Assembly (NCBI GenBank): GCA_003049485.1
Contig: PYST01000009.1
Span: forward strand, 202,663 to 266,662
Length of the DNA: 64,000 nt
DNA from: Ophioceras dolichostomum
Lineage: Eukaryota > Ascomycota > Sordariomycetes > Magnaporthales > Ophioceraceae
Direction of reading: 5' to 3'
The position numbers and the translations under genes are program-made. The number at the start of each line of letters is the position of its first letter. Positions within the stretch are counted from its first letter, which is position 1. This document shows positions 1-10,945 of the stretch, in pieces. Under the pieces are notes generated by a model. It worked only from the letters and a program-made list of their open reading frames with translations. It searched no databases and was not told the origin of the DNA.

Positions 1-3000
1 CGCGATGACACTAGCGACGGCGTCTCGGTAACGTTTGTGAGTTGGGCCTGTTTGTTTGCTCACACAATGGGCGGGAACCAACACTGGCCGCCACTCTTCC
101 CCCCTCTAAAGGCCCAGCAAGACCGTCTCGTCCGTTTCCCGTCTGTTCCACTGGTGTGACGGCGCGCCGCGATTCGTAAGGCTGCAGTCGCCGCTGAAAT
201 TGTAGGGTATCCCGGATTGATACGGGATAATCGCTGTGTGGAAAAAGGCGTGATGTGATGGAATGGGTTCACAGTCCTGGAATCTTTTCGAAATCTCTTC
301 GTGCAGTCTTCGCAGAGCCTTGCGGGCTTTTCCCCTCCGGCTGACTGTAAGAGTGAGAAGAGGACGAAACTGATCCTACTGCAGCAGACTAACGGAAGCG
401 AAGCATGTGGCCAGCCAGCCCCAGGCAGTGAGAGAGGGACAAAGGGTACCTCGTAGCGCCAGCCCAGAACAAGACATGGAGGGTAAGACAAATTGTTAGC
501 GCGGGAGTGTGGGTTGTACTGGTTGCACGGGTTGGACTTGTGCCTGCTGTTGGTCCCAGTCTGGGACTGGTTCCCCGTCCAGGACTCCAAACGGTACTTC
601 GCAATTTGGGGCGACTCCTGGTATAGGCTGAAGTTGTAGGCCCCTAGCGTCCGCGCCCCTTTTGGCCACTTGTGGCCGGCGTGCGGCCGCAGAGCCCACA
701 ATACGCCGATACATTGCATAGAGCTGTTGAATGTAGCTCGGCACTGTAAGATGTACATATGGTATTATTTTGGGGGGAGGCACCACACCGCACCGAGGCA
801 TCCATTGTCAGCAGCACCAAGCGACCAAGCATCAAGCATCAAGCATCAAGCACCACAACCAGGCATTGCGCTCTTCAGCTTCTGCTTCGGGTGGGATGAG
901 ACACAAAGGATTTTGCGGCGATCTGGTCTGGGGCACTTGCACCGCACCACGCCAAGGCTGAGCCACAAACTACCGCCCGGCACATAGTCCGTTGAGTCTA
1001 GCCGGTCGCTCGAAGAACGGAGAGAGGTGAGACAACACGAAAAGGTGTCGCGGCCAGGTATCCACGTTTGCCTCAACACCGCTTCGACTCTCTTTCCTCT
1101 GTGTGTCTCTTTTCATTCCGATCATCACGCTCTTCCTGGCGGTGGTCCGAGCAGTGAAGTCCAGAGGTCCATAGAGCCACTAGCCAAGCTTACTCTGGCG
1201 TATAGACTACAGACCCCTGCGCTCTGCACTTCACCCTGTTCGTAGTATGTAGTTGTACGCAGCAGTGAATAGTCCACTACCACAATAGTTGTGCGTATGC
1301 ATTGTGAGCGGGTGAGTAAGAGACAAAGAGCCCGAGAAGGAGGGGAAGGAGAATGAAATGCGAAAAGGGGCCAAGCATGGACCATTCCGTTCTCTTCTCC
1401 TTCTGGCGTTCTGGTGGGATCGCACTTTATTCCAAGGCGACGCCCGTACGGCACGGCGGCGGTATTGTGCGACGGCTCGTTTTGCAACAGATGCGGCGCG
1501 GTGCGGTGATCAACACCCCCTGCGTGGTCTCGCTGGTCCAATTGGCCGAAATTCGTCCCCTCGTCCGCTTGCCCTCCTTGGTCTTCTTCCACAGGGCACG
1601 GTTTGTTCTTACGCTTTCACACCTCCAGACACCGGGCATCAGACACCAGACACTGGACTGACTGGACGCTGGCTAGCTGGCTCAGGCTGCGGGCGTGGTG
1701 CGCTGGACGCTGGACACCGGACGCTGATCAGAATGCAAGCGGATTTGCGAGGTGTTCGGTGTTGTGCTGTATGTGTGGATGGGATGGTGTGGGTGGATTC
1801 GAATCCATTGGGGCTGAGCTATTTTTTCTTAGCGTCGAAACAAGCAGCACCACTGGACAAGTCGACCGACCGACGCTGGAGACAGTACCCCACTTCTTGG
1901 GCTGCGGCTGACAGACAGATCAATACCCGGCCGGGAGACCAAGAAGAAAGGGAAGAAGAGTGTGCCGGGCTGCCGGGCTTGGCAGGCTCGAGACAGAGAC
2001 AAGACGGGCACGGAAATCGAGATGACGAATAATAAGGCAACCATCTTAGGTACTATATAGAGAGACATCAGAAGGCAAGTGGCGAAGATCAGGCAAAGAG
2101 AACAGGAGGAGGAGGTACACCGAAAAGGCGTTCTTTATTATCGCGCGTCGCTCTCCTCCGGGCCCGCTCAACGGGCCATATCCTAGGGCCTACGGATAGG
2201 GTAACCTTGAATAAAGTCAATGTCTACAACTGAGAGACAGATCGGACTCGTTTTGTTTGTCGCTGGCTGATTTGTATGTATGAAACTGCTCTGCTTCTTC
2301 AGTTCCTGGCGGCCTTATAAATAAAAGTGCAAAGCGAATCGAAGCGCTACTGCGGCGACGACTGTTGTATGTAGGTAGTATTGAGAGACCACACCAGAGA
2401 ACACAGATAGACAGACGGATGACGATGAGGTCTTCTTCGGCCCCCCGGCAAATCGCAATCATGGTGGTGGTGATGGTCTCCATGATTCTCGTCTATCTTC
2501 CCTCTCCCCTCTTCCTCTCGTTTTGCTTGAATTTCGACGCCGCCGCAGCCACCGCCCCTTCGGCTCGGCAGACGGACAGATGACAGAACAGACAATACCA
2601 GGATACCGATGGATTTGATATCCCACATCATCCAGCCATCTGTCAAGCATTTTCCCACAGCAAGGCAAGGCTCCTTCTTTTCTTCCTGTTCTACCCCTCC
2701 TCTTTTCCATTCCTTTCGACTTCCCAGCCGGCAATATTGACTGTAGGTATGTACACGTACATTGCACGTTGTACATGCATAAGTCCGTAGGTAGGTATGT
2801 ATTATTGTTTCCTGCCGTCCAGTCGGAGGACGATACGAACTTGGGTCCAAAAAGCAGGAAGCAGCCCGACCGACTCCCCTGTGACCCAGCCAATCAGCAC
2901 TCGCACCAAGCCCAGTGTCTTTCGTGACTAAGGATGACACTGAGTGCAAAAGGTGACAAAAAGAACAACAGGTCCACAGAGAAAAGGGTGTCGTACCCAG

Positions 3001-3422
3001 GACCGAGTTCGAGAACTGGCAAATCAACAGACTAGAAAAAAACTACCTCCCGACCCCTCCTCATTATGAACATGTGATGAAGTGTACATAAACAGCAAAG
3101 CTTAGGCAAAAAAACAAGGTGGTGGTATAGGTCGGCAGGTAATTTAGGAAGAAGCTTCGAAGAGGTACAATGTAGTTTGCCTGGAGGTGAGGTCTGGCCC
3201 GACTCGGCATCATCGAACCCCGCCTCCGAGACCCCCCCCCTGAAGAAAGGAGAGGTCCACCCATCCAAATTCTGTGTAGGTACGAAGTACAACAACATGA
3301 CGACAATGCTTCCCCGTCGATGGTTTAAGTTCAAATGTGTGTGTGTGCGTGTGTGCGTGTGTGGTATTTATTAGCTACAGCCGCCCGCCCGCCCCTACGT
3401 TCCGTTCCCTTCCGTACGAATT
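1..3422. other. Long intergenic stretch, no supported gene
   Basis: I see no gene here. The open frames on both strands (for example 60-758 and 2347-3027 on the minus strand, 1358-2032 on the plus strand) have irregular composition, no recognisable domain and overlap one another. The stretch holds a short tandem repeat of ATCAAGC (three exact copies at 831-851), TAGGTA-type words near 2049 and 2790, and a GT-rich microsatellite at 3336-3364. The right end should contain the 3' UTR of the hydrolase gene that ends at 3423. Confidence 0.6.
3336..3364. repeat. GT/GC-interrupted dinucleotide microsatellite
   Basis: An alternating TG tract interrupted by single GC steps, located just beyond the stop codon of the minus-strand hydrolase gene and so probably in its 3' UTR. 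It is a simple repeat with no further function visible. Confidence 0.8.
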
Positions 3423-6400
3423 TTATGCAAAAGTCATGGATATCTCCCTCTCCTTCCCAAAGTCCGGATCATCATCGTCGTCAAGGTCCGCCCACGGATC
3501 CGCTAGCGTGATGTTGGGCACCGTCTGCGACGTCTTCATCCCCGGCCTGCCGCTGTTGTTGGCGGTGCTGCTGCTCGTGCTCGCCGTGTTGTTCATGGCC
3601 GATAGGGAGGACGACGACGAGATGCTCGTGCCGCCGCCGGGGCCCTTCGGTGGTGGTGGCGGTGGTGGCGGCGGCGAGCTATGTGAGGAAGAAGGCATGT
3701 GTCGGTCGTCGTCGTGGAAGGACGTGTCGAAGGTCATCTGGATTCCATCGTCGATGCTGTCACCATGTAGGTGGTGGTTGTGGTGGTGGTGATACTGTGG
3801 CACCTGGTAGCTGGACGATCGTCGGTGCTGGTGGTAGTCACTGGCCGACATCGCCTGCTGTGCAGGCAGCGTTGGCGTTCTGTTTGGCGTCCTGTTTGGC
3901 GTCCTGCCGCTTTCGGCAGACAGCCGGTATTCGAACGAGGTCCTATGGGTTGCCGGGCTCGGGGTTGTCGCCAGCTCGCCAGTCCCCCCGAATGGCTCTT
4001 TGAGACTGTTACTGCTGACACTCTTGGTGAAGTCGTTACTTTCCCACGACGGCCGATATGCTAGCGCCGCCGGCGGGGTTGGGGCGGGTGAGACGTCGAG
4101 CCTCATAGGCGGAAGGGTCGACTCCAGCTCCTTGATCTGCAGCATAAAGTCCTCCGGATTCTCTTGTTCGCGTTTCGAATCTTTGGCCAGCTCGGCCCGG
4201 ATAGCGTCGACATCGAAGAGCACGCCGTGGTTGTTTCCCTCCTTGTCCTCTGTCTTTCCCCCGCCGCTGCCGCCAGACGACGCCGCCGCCGCCTGCTGCT
4301 TGGCTGCGTCCTCGTAGATCTCCCACTCCTTCCTCTTCAGAGCCTTCTTCTTACGCGCGAACGAGAAGAACCCACCTCCCCTTTCGGCCTTGACCTCTTT
4401 GTCCAGCTCCTTCCTCGCCTCTTCGATCTCGTTGATCAGCTCGCGCTGCCTGGCAGCGTGGTTCTCCGGATCGGCGTCCTCGATCTCGGTGAACTCGTCA
4501 CTCTCGACGAGCCAGCCGCACTCGCGCAGAAGCCGCGGCATCTTGGCACGGTAGTCCATGTGGCCTTGCACGATCGACGTCACGTCCAGGTTCTCCAAGC
4601 GCGGGATGCCTTGGACTGGGGCAAGGCCGGCCACGCGTCGGATACCGCCGCCTGTGAGACGGAAGAGGTAGCCCAAGATCCAGTCGCTAGAGCTGTAGCC
4701 GTTGACGAAGCGGCCGGCCACCACGGTGCGCGCTCGAGTATACTCCTCCGGCTTGAAAACAACGGGAGTGCCAAAGAGGTACGCATTCTGCACAATGCCC
4801 AACGCCCCCTTGCGTGCCAATTCCATGAGGCACGAGAAGATGACGCGGGAGCCCAGGGAATAGCCCACCAGGGTGACGGGGCGCGTACCCAGATTGCGGT
4901 CAATGAGGGAGTCAGCCAAGATCAGCCCGGCCGCCGTCGCTCGGTCGAGCGAGACGCTCCACGGGTTGTCAATGAGGTAGGCGAGCTTTGTCAGGATCAC
5001 TGGCAGCTGCAGCGCAGCCATGAGCGGGATCAGAATGGTGCTCCCCAGGAGTTGCTGGAGACCTTGAGTTAGGGCCTAGTAGTGAGCGGGTGGTTCGCGG
5101 GGGGCGCGCACTCTGTTTGTTAGCAAAAGTTTCTATCCAGTTTCCTCTACAAGTTGCCGCAGCCCGTAGTCCTAGGACAATGACATGCAATGGCTGGACC
5201 TGGATATCATCTCATCAACTCACCTCTGTAGCCAGCAAATTGATGGTGTCCCCCATGCTCCGGAGCATCTCCGGCTCCCAAAGCACCGAGTAGATGTCGC
5301 CCATGACGGAGTCGACCGTACTGAACGGCAGGCGAACATCATCGACCTTGCCCGTCATCCAGCCGGACACGGTGACGATCAGGTTGACGCGCTTGTTGTT
5401 GTGCAGCGGGCGATACTCGAATGTTCGCACGGAGCCAGTGCGTCTGTTAGCTGCCCGCCCGCCGATCACGCCGCCCGATGCTGCCGCCCCTGACGTGATG
5501 ATCGCCGCTGCCGCCGTCCCGCCCAGGAAACTGTTGGTACCGGCGATACCGATAGTAGTAAAACCTGCAGCCAAACCGCCACCGATGACAGGCGCCAGCA
5601 GTCCCGCCGAGAGCCCGATGACCAGCCCACCGCCGACTGTGGCGAGGCCCATCATGACGTATCGCCTCCGGAGCGCCAGTTTGCGACGTGTCTCCATGTG
5701 CTCCTCCTCGTTCCAGTTCTCCTTCTCGGCGTTCTGCTGCATCTCCAGTGCGTCCGTTACCCTCTTCTCGAACCGGCAGATGTCGAGCCAGTCGATCTCC
5801 AGGCTCTTGCCAACGCGCTCGAGCAAGTGCCGAGACCGTGCGTCGTAGATGGAGTCTGCGATCAGCATGAGGAACAGGTCGCACAGCACCGTCCACCGAA
5901 GATCGATGTCGATCTTCTGGCTGCCCGGCAGCTGTGTTGGCGTCTTGACGCCTGGCATTTCCTTGTCCGGGTGGGCCTCATAGGGTGGAGGTGGAGGAGC
6001 AGCGACTTCCTCCTCGTCCTCCTTCACGGGGTCCGCCACTGTCCTGACCTCAGACTTCGTCGGAGACAACGAGGTAGTAGTGCCCGACCCCGACTCTAGA
6101 CTTGATCTTGAAGTTAAATCCAAGGATTTCCCCCTTCCCGAGGCCTTTTCGCTACCTTCGCCCTTGTCTTCCTTCGCCCCCGCCGCGTCTGCTGCTGTAG
6201 ACTCAGCGGCCATGGGGTTCTTGACCCGGGCGTTTGCCATCAGCACGGGGGTCAGGTCGGCAGGGATGACGCCGTGGTCGCTCAGCTGCTCGATCATGAC
6301 CTGCTCGGCGGCACTGATCTCCATATGAGCGTACAAGCGGATCATCATCTTCTGGGCCCACATCTTCATGGCCTCACTCGCCAGCCGGATCTCCTTCTTG

Positions 6401-7632
6401 GTTTTCCTATTCTGCTCCATTTCTTCGAACTCGCGCGTCATGCCGGAGAGCTCAAGCCGGGTCAGGCCGACGTAGGCGATTCGCTGGCCCTCCGTCAGCA
6501 GGTCCTTGGTTGCCTGCAGCTGCGAGACCGCGTCTCGAGCCTCCTGGTCCTCGTCCACCATGCTGGTCGTCCCGCCCGCGTTCTTGAACAGGTAATGCGT
6601 ATTCTCGTCCATGCTGGTTACTGAGTCGGCATCGTCGTCCAGCACCACCCGTGTATAGCCCTTGCCCGCGCCCCCCAAGCCTGCGTAACCCACCTTCTGC
6701 TCCTCGTCCGCGTTCTCATCAAACTCACGAGCGATAAGCTTGTTGTCATCGTCGAATATGTCGTACGGCGCATAGGAGGGCATCGTCTGCCACCCGCCGT
6801 CGTCCTCCTCTTCCTTCTCTTCCTTCTTCGTGCTCAGCAATTGGTGCGAGAATTCCGAAACCCTTGCCGGCTCGCCACCGCCAACACTATTGACGCTCGC
6901 CCCATGGCCGTGTCCGCCGGCTTCTGTATTCGCACGATCGTTGGGGTTGGTCAAGCCGCCGCTTTGTGCAGCTGCTCCGGGTTGGGGGGCTTCGTCGGCG
7001 GCGGTTTGGGACGGATCCGCGCCCGACACGGCCTTTTGACGGACCGGCGTGAGGGGTCCGTTCTGAGGAGTCGCGCTTTCAGAAACAGGGTTCGACATGG
7101 CGTCCTTGAAGTCCTCGTCGCTATCTGAGTCGGCGCCGGCCCCAGACTTAGAAGGCATGACCTTCTGCTTCGGAAGCTTCTCCTCGGTGGCCGAGACGAC
7201 AGGACTGGATGATCGGGAGCGGCCCGGCGTGCTCGGATCACCGCCAGTCAACGATCTGCTCAGGTTCCTGGTTCTGAGACTCACGCTCCATTTTCTCTTC
7301 GCAGCTGAGGGCTGGTCCTGAGGAGTGGCTGCGTCTGGGTCGGTCGATGGCGTGGCTGGTGTATCCACTTGAACGAACTTCCGCACGGGCAGTCCGAAGT
7401 CGTCGACGTCCTGGTCCTCAAGTTGGGCGGCCATGGCGGCGGCGGCGGCAGGCGTCTCATTTTGGTTTTGTCGAGATGCGGCTGCGATAGAGCCGTTTGG
7501 GTCGGCGGCATCCGGTGTCGGGCCTGTCTTCGTGCTGGGCGCGGGGGCAGCCGATGGGGGTTTTGAGAGTGGCGTTGAGTCCGTGTCTTTCACTTGCTGC
7601 TGCGTGCCAAGCGTGCCAGTTGCGTCCGCCAT
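3423..7632 (-). CDS. TMCO4/DUF726-family alpha/beta hydrolase with membrane segments (two exons)
   Basis: Predicted 1,353 residues from exons 7632-5224 and 5075-3423. The intron (5223 to 5076) has a GTGAGT donor and CTAG acceptor, phase 0, and restores the conserved run ALTQGLQQLLGSTI. The N-terminal 500 or so residues are low-complexity, acidic and Ser/Pro-rich. A Gly/Ala-rich hydrophobic region (GLATVGGGLVIGLSAGLLAP onward) forms one or two membrane segments. It is followed by an alpha/beta-hydrolase core with the nucleophile elbow GYSLG, Ser about residue 876 (codon at 4859-4857). The C-terminal tail is disordered and His/Pro-rich. The family includes vertebrate TMCO4 and the budding-yeast Golgi/clathrin-associated lipase Mil1; a lipase-like role in membrane traffic is inferred. 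The first ATG with good context is at 7632; the open frame extends upstream only through a GTG. Confidence 0.9.
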
Positions 7633-9726
7633 CTTTTCTTCTTCCAACGCATGGGAGGCCGCAGGTGCGGCTGTTCGGGTCGCCACGGGATATAACGGTT
7701 GTGAAGCGGAGATCACGGGAAAAAGTTGGTCGATGCGGTTTCGTCACCTCCTGTTTGGAGTCCTCAAGTGCTGTCTGGAGCCTGGGCAGTCTTTTCTGTG
7801 AAAGGTGTGCCAACTGCCGCTTGCGCCCCCTTATTTTACTGGAGCCTGGAACGGTTCGAGTTGACGACGACGCCCATCCTAATGGCACTGGGCCCCTATA
7901 AAGTTAGACCAAGGCAGGGCTCCAACGGCGCGTCCACCCCCAACATGGAAGCAAAAAGCAAATTGAAGACAAAGAAAGGGGACAAAAGCCCCGATGGATG
8001 GCCAATGACCGCTTTGCAGCGGGCTCAGTCAGACAGATCGTCGATTATGGAGTTATTTAAGGTACCCAAGGTTTGTAAAAGATGCTTTTCAACAGGAAGT
8101 GACCGGACTTCAATTATGTTGATCGAGTCCGAGCTGGTCATCATTAATGTTCCGCGTGGCTCCGGCAATCCTCCGGAGCGGGCGGGCAGGCAGTGCGGCT
8201 CTCAGTGCATATCACTGGAGACTGGCTGGGGATGCGCTGCAACCTGCTGTTGCGGCACGGACCTTTCCAGCAGGCCTTCAGCGGGCGCTTGACGTCTTCC
8301 AGCCAAGAATCAGTGCCGTCTTGTCCCGGATTGTCGTTGTAACTTTGGTGGCCTGGCTGAGATTCGTACATACACGCATGGCCGACAAGCAGATGGACAA
8401 TCTCTTGCTTCCATTGTATCGGATTTCAGGGAGTAAGCGGCGATTTATCAGACCTAAGTTGCGCGAAAGATCGATGCTGGGCGTATCTGAAACCCAGCCT
8501 CCTACCCTAATCCCTTAGGAAATAAAGAGGTGTAGGTACAGGTACCTACCTCAAGGTACCTGATCATTTTTCAGTGAGGGGAAAGCTCGCAACTCTCCGA
8601 CGGCTGAAGACAGACACAGACAAGAGAGCAAAGGGCGAGGAGGCAAACGAGGAGTGCCTGCAATCTTTCCCCCCACCCCCCATAAGGAAAAGGTTGCGCA
8701 ACACTCGTGATTGGGTCCGCCTATGTCGTACAACGACCAATAAAGGACCTTTCCCTGTCATCAGGTATGAAAAGACGCAGCTTTATCGTGAGGTGCGGTT
8801 CTATGGTCTTGCCTCATGGTGTCCTTTCTTTCTTTTTCTTCTGACCGATCCCCACCGGTCCCGGCGGTTAATTGGTGGTCCGCAGCCGGGCCAAGCATCA
8901 TTGATCCCCCGTGCCCAGCCGGAGCCACGCTCCGAGCCTCCCGCACGATTGCGATGGAAAATCAAAAGAAAGTTCAAGCTCTGACACCCGGACTCCTATG
9001 TAGAGAGACCCCAAGTACCGTTAAGCCTTCCAAGAATTTCCGTAGCATTCCCCATCCCTCCCATGTCCTAGAGATGCTGTTAGTGCTTCTGCTCCTTCGT
9101 CTGGGCCTGAACCTCGAAGCAAGAGAATATTCTTAGAACTCATGGAAGTTGGATCGTCAGTCAAGCTCTACTACAGTACAATACAGCCATTGGCGAGTCT
9201 AGAGCTGCTTGGATGAGTGTGACTCTCATCCGCACCCTATATTCCCTGTGCACTGCAAGAGGAGGCCATGCGCCGCGTTGGCTAACACTCCTTTTGACAA
9301 AAAAAATCTAAACCGCCCCCCAGTCCACGGCCCGCGCCGTGGGCAGCTTACAAAGTTAGGTACGCTTATTGCTCCTCAGCTGGTCGCCGTTGGCTCATCT
9401 GTGATCCCTCGAGACTGAAACGTTTGCCTCATCCTCGGTGAGCTCCCCGTGTCGGCTCGAGAAGTCTCTCTGGGAGCTTTGGTCTCTGCCCGTCGGTTTG
9501 TTGGGGGGAGAACCTCACTTTACATTGCATGCTGCTCTCCGCCCGCCCCTGAGTGACCGTACCCCATTTTCCCCCGAACCAGTGTAAACCCCGGAGAACG
9601 TCTTTTCCTCCTTGTAAACAAGCCTCAGTTTGAAATATTCGATCCAAATCACGCACACCTGCCGAGTTACCTCTGCTCAGATCACAACGTACGTCTCGCT
9701 ATCCGAATTCGGCAAACCGATAGGCT
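7633..9726. other. Intergenic, promoter side of the hydrolase gene
   Basis: About 2.1 kb without a supportable gene. Open frames here are short, overlap on both strands and show no domain. A palindromic cluster of GTAGGTAC and GGTACCTACC words lies at 8532-8561, a type of short repeat that recurs across the window. The left end should carry the promoter of the minus-strand hydrolase gene. Confidence 0.55.
8532..8561. repeat. Palindromic TAGGTACCTA-type repeat cluster
   Basis: Three overlapping copies of a GGTACC-centred palindrome within 30 bases. Variants of the same word (TAGGTA/TACCTA) occur near 2049, 40791-40803, 40973, 41192, 46476-46488, 55353 and 56203, always outside coding exons. 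It looks like a low-copy dispersed intergenic repeat word, not a transposon. Confidence 0.5.
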
Positions 9727-10379
9727 ATGTCCTGGAAACACTCAAGAAGAAGCTCGAAAAAGAGCCACCACTCATCGCCCCATCACGATTCTGACTCTTC
9801 GGACAATATCCGCCGGAGCTACGAGGTCAGGGCCTGGGCCGGCAGCAACCACTCGTCCCATGACCCCCTGTTGGTGGGCAGTAAGTACCTCCTCTGTGTC
9901 CTTCCTCTCGGACAAGCGTTCCTCCGACATGCTACCCGTGTACGTCGGCGGACTGTCGGACGCGTCCTCCCGGCAGCTACTCCTACCGACAATGAGACCC
10001 ATCACACCCTACGACGTTGATGATGGGATCCCATGCCGTAGATCCTCATATTGGCGCAGTACTGACCCTAACGATATCCGCCCGACCCCGCCCTCCTCCC
10101 TCAACCCCGCAAGAGCTATATCGGTAAGACATGCTCCGGGTTCTGAGTGCGCGGTGTCGTTTGGCTCCAGACGCCACCCCTCGTGGGCCGGACAAGGCAT
10201 TCCCGAATCCTCAGACCCAACCCGATACCCGACGGCCACCACACTCCGGCGTCGTTACTATCCTCTATCAAGACATGGATGCTAAGAGAACCACACCATA
10301 CTGTGCTGACTGCGAGAGTTTCGAGCCGGAGGTAGGCCCCAGTAGGCTCGATACTGGGGGAGGGTATGTCGAACAATAG
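9727..10379 (+). CDS. Possible small Ser/His-rich protein gene, exon structure unresolved
   Basis: An ATG at 9727 opens a Ser/His/Lys-rich frame (MSWKHSRRSSKKSHHSSPHH...) that runs to a good GTAAGT donor at about 9881. A second donor-like GTAAGA follows at about 10126 with a CTCCAG acceptor at about 10171. The last frame reads through TPYCADCESFEPEVGP to a TAG at 10377-10379. I could not join these pieces without a stop: the frame entering the last piece contains a TAA, and the middle piece reads best in another phase. It may be a small spliced gene with an intron I missed, or a decayed one. No family was recognised. Confidence 0.3.
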
Positions 10380-10945
10380 TTTACTATCGATGTCATGAGG
10401 GCTGACCACCAACCCCTCCAGGATAGTCCACGACCGGGAGCGGTGAGGACACGCTTGTTCTATCTATCTCTACCTCAGGTATCTGTCTCTCTCTCTCTAC
10501 CTCTAGAGTAGCAGCAGTAGTAGTATACGACTCTATCCTCGCTCCTTCTCTCCATTTGTGAACGATAACAGGGTCAAAACACCTCCAATGCATCTAAAAA
10601 GAGTCAAGCCCGTTGTGCAAACGCCCAACCAAAGCGATATTCCCAAAACAAACCACCACCCGCCGGGCAGATATAATAGGAGAACACAGCGTCCATCCGC
10701 TTCCCATCATCAATTGTGAACCCATCAACCATTGCTTCTCGAGGCTCAGCATCGAGACACGAAAATATTCCTGAACTCCATCCCCGTATCCACCAAAAAA
10801 AGGGGGAGAGATACCGTCAACTCAATCATGGCTCTTCCATGGCTGCCCGTGTATGACCAATTTCCCATCCCGGACCGCCACCTGACGGCGAGTTCGGCTC
10901 GTGTGGGTCGAACGGAGGCTCCGGGGGCTTCCACTTCTTCCACGG
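10380..10945. other. Intergenic, convergent 3' region
   Basis: No gene seen. It holds a CTCT-rich stretch near 10485-10505 and lies downstream of the endopolyphosphatase stop codon, so part of it should be that gene's 3' UTR. Confidence 0.5.

Noticed and set aside
60..758. 232-codon open frame on the minus strand
   Set aside because: No domain, irregular composition, several competing frames in the same interval and no splice logic; treated as chance.
1790..1815. Palindrome GGATTCGAATCC resembling a tRNA T-arm
   Set aside because: No D-arm, anticodon arm or acceptor stem could be folded around it.
1358..2032. 224-codon open frame on the plus strand
   Set aside because: Trp/Arg/Gly-rich random-looking text with no domain or conserved-looking segment.
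4164..5072. 302-codon plus-strand frame opposite the hydrolase gene
   Set aside because: Antisense shadow of a GC-rich coding exon.
5294..5848. 184-codon plus-strand frame opposite the hydrolase exon 1
   Set aside because: Mirror of the Gly/Ala-rich membrane segment; no independent support.
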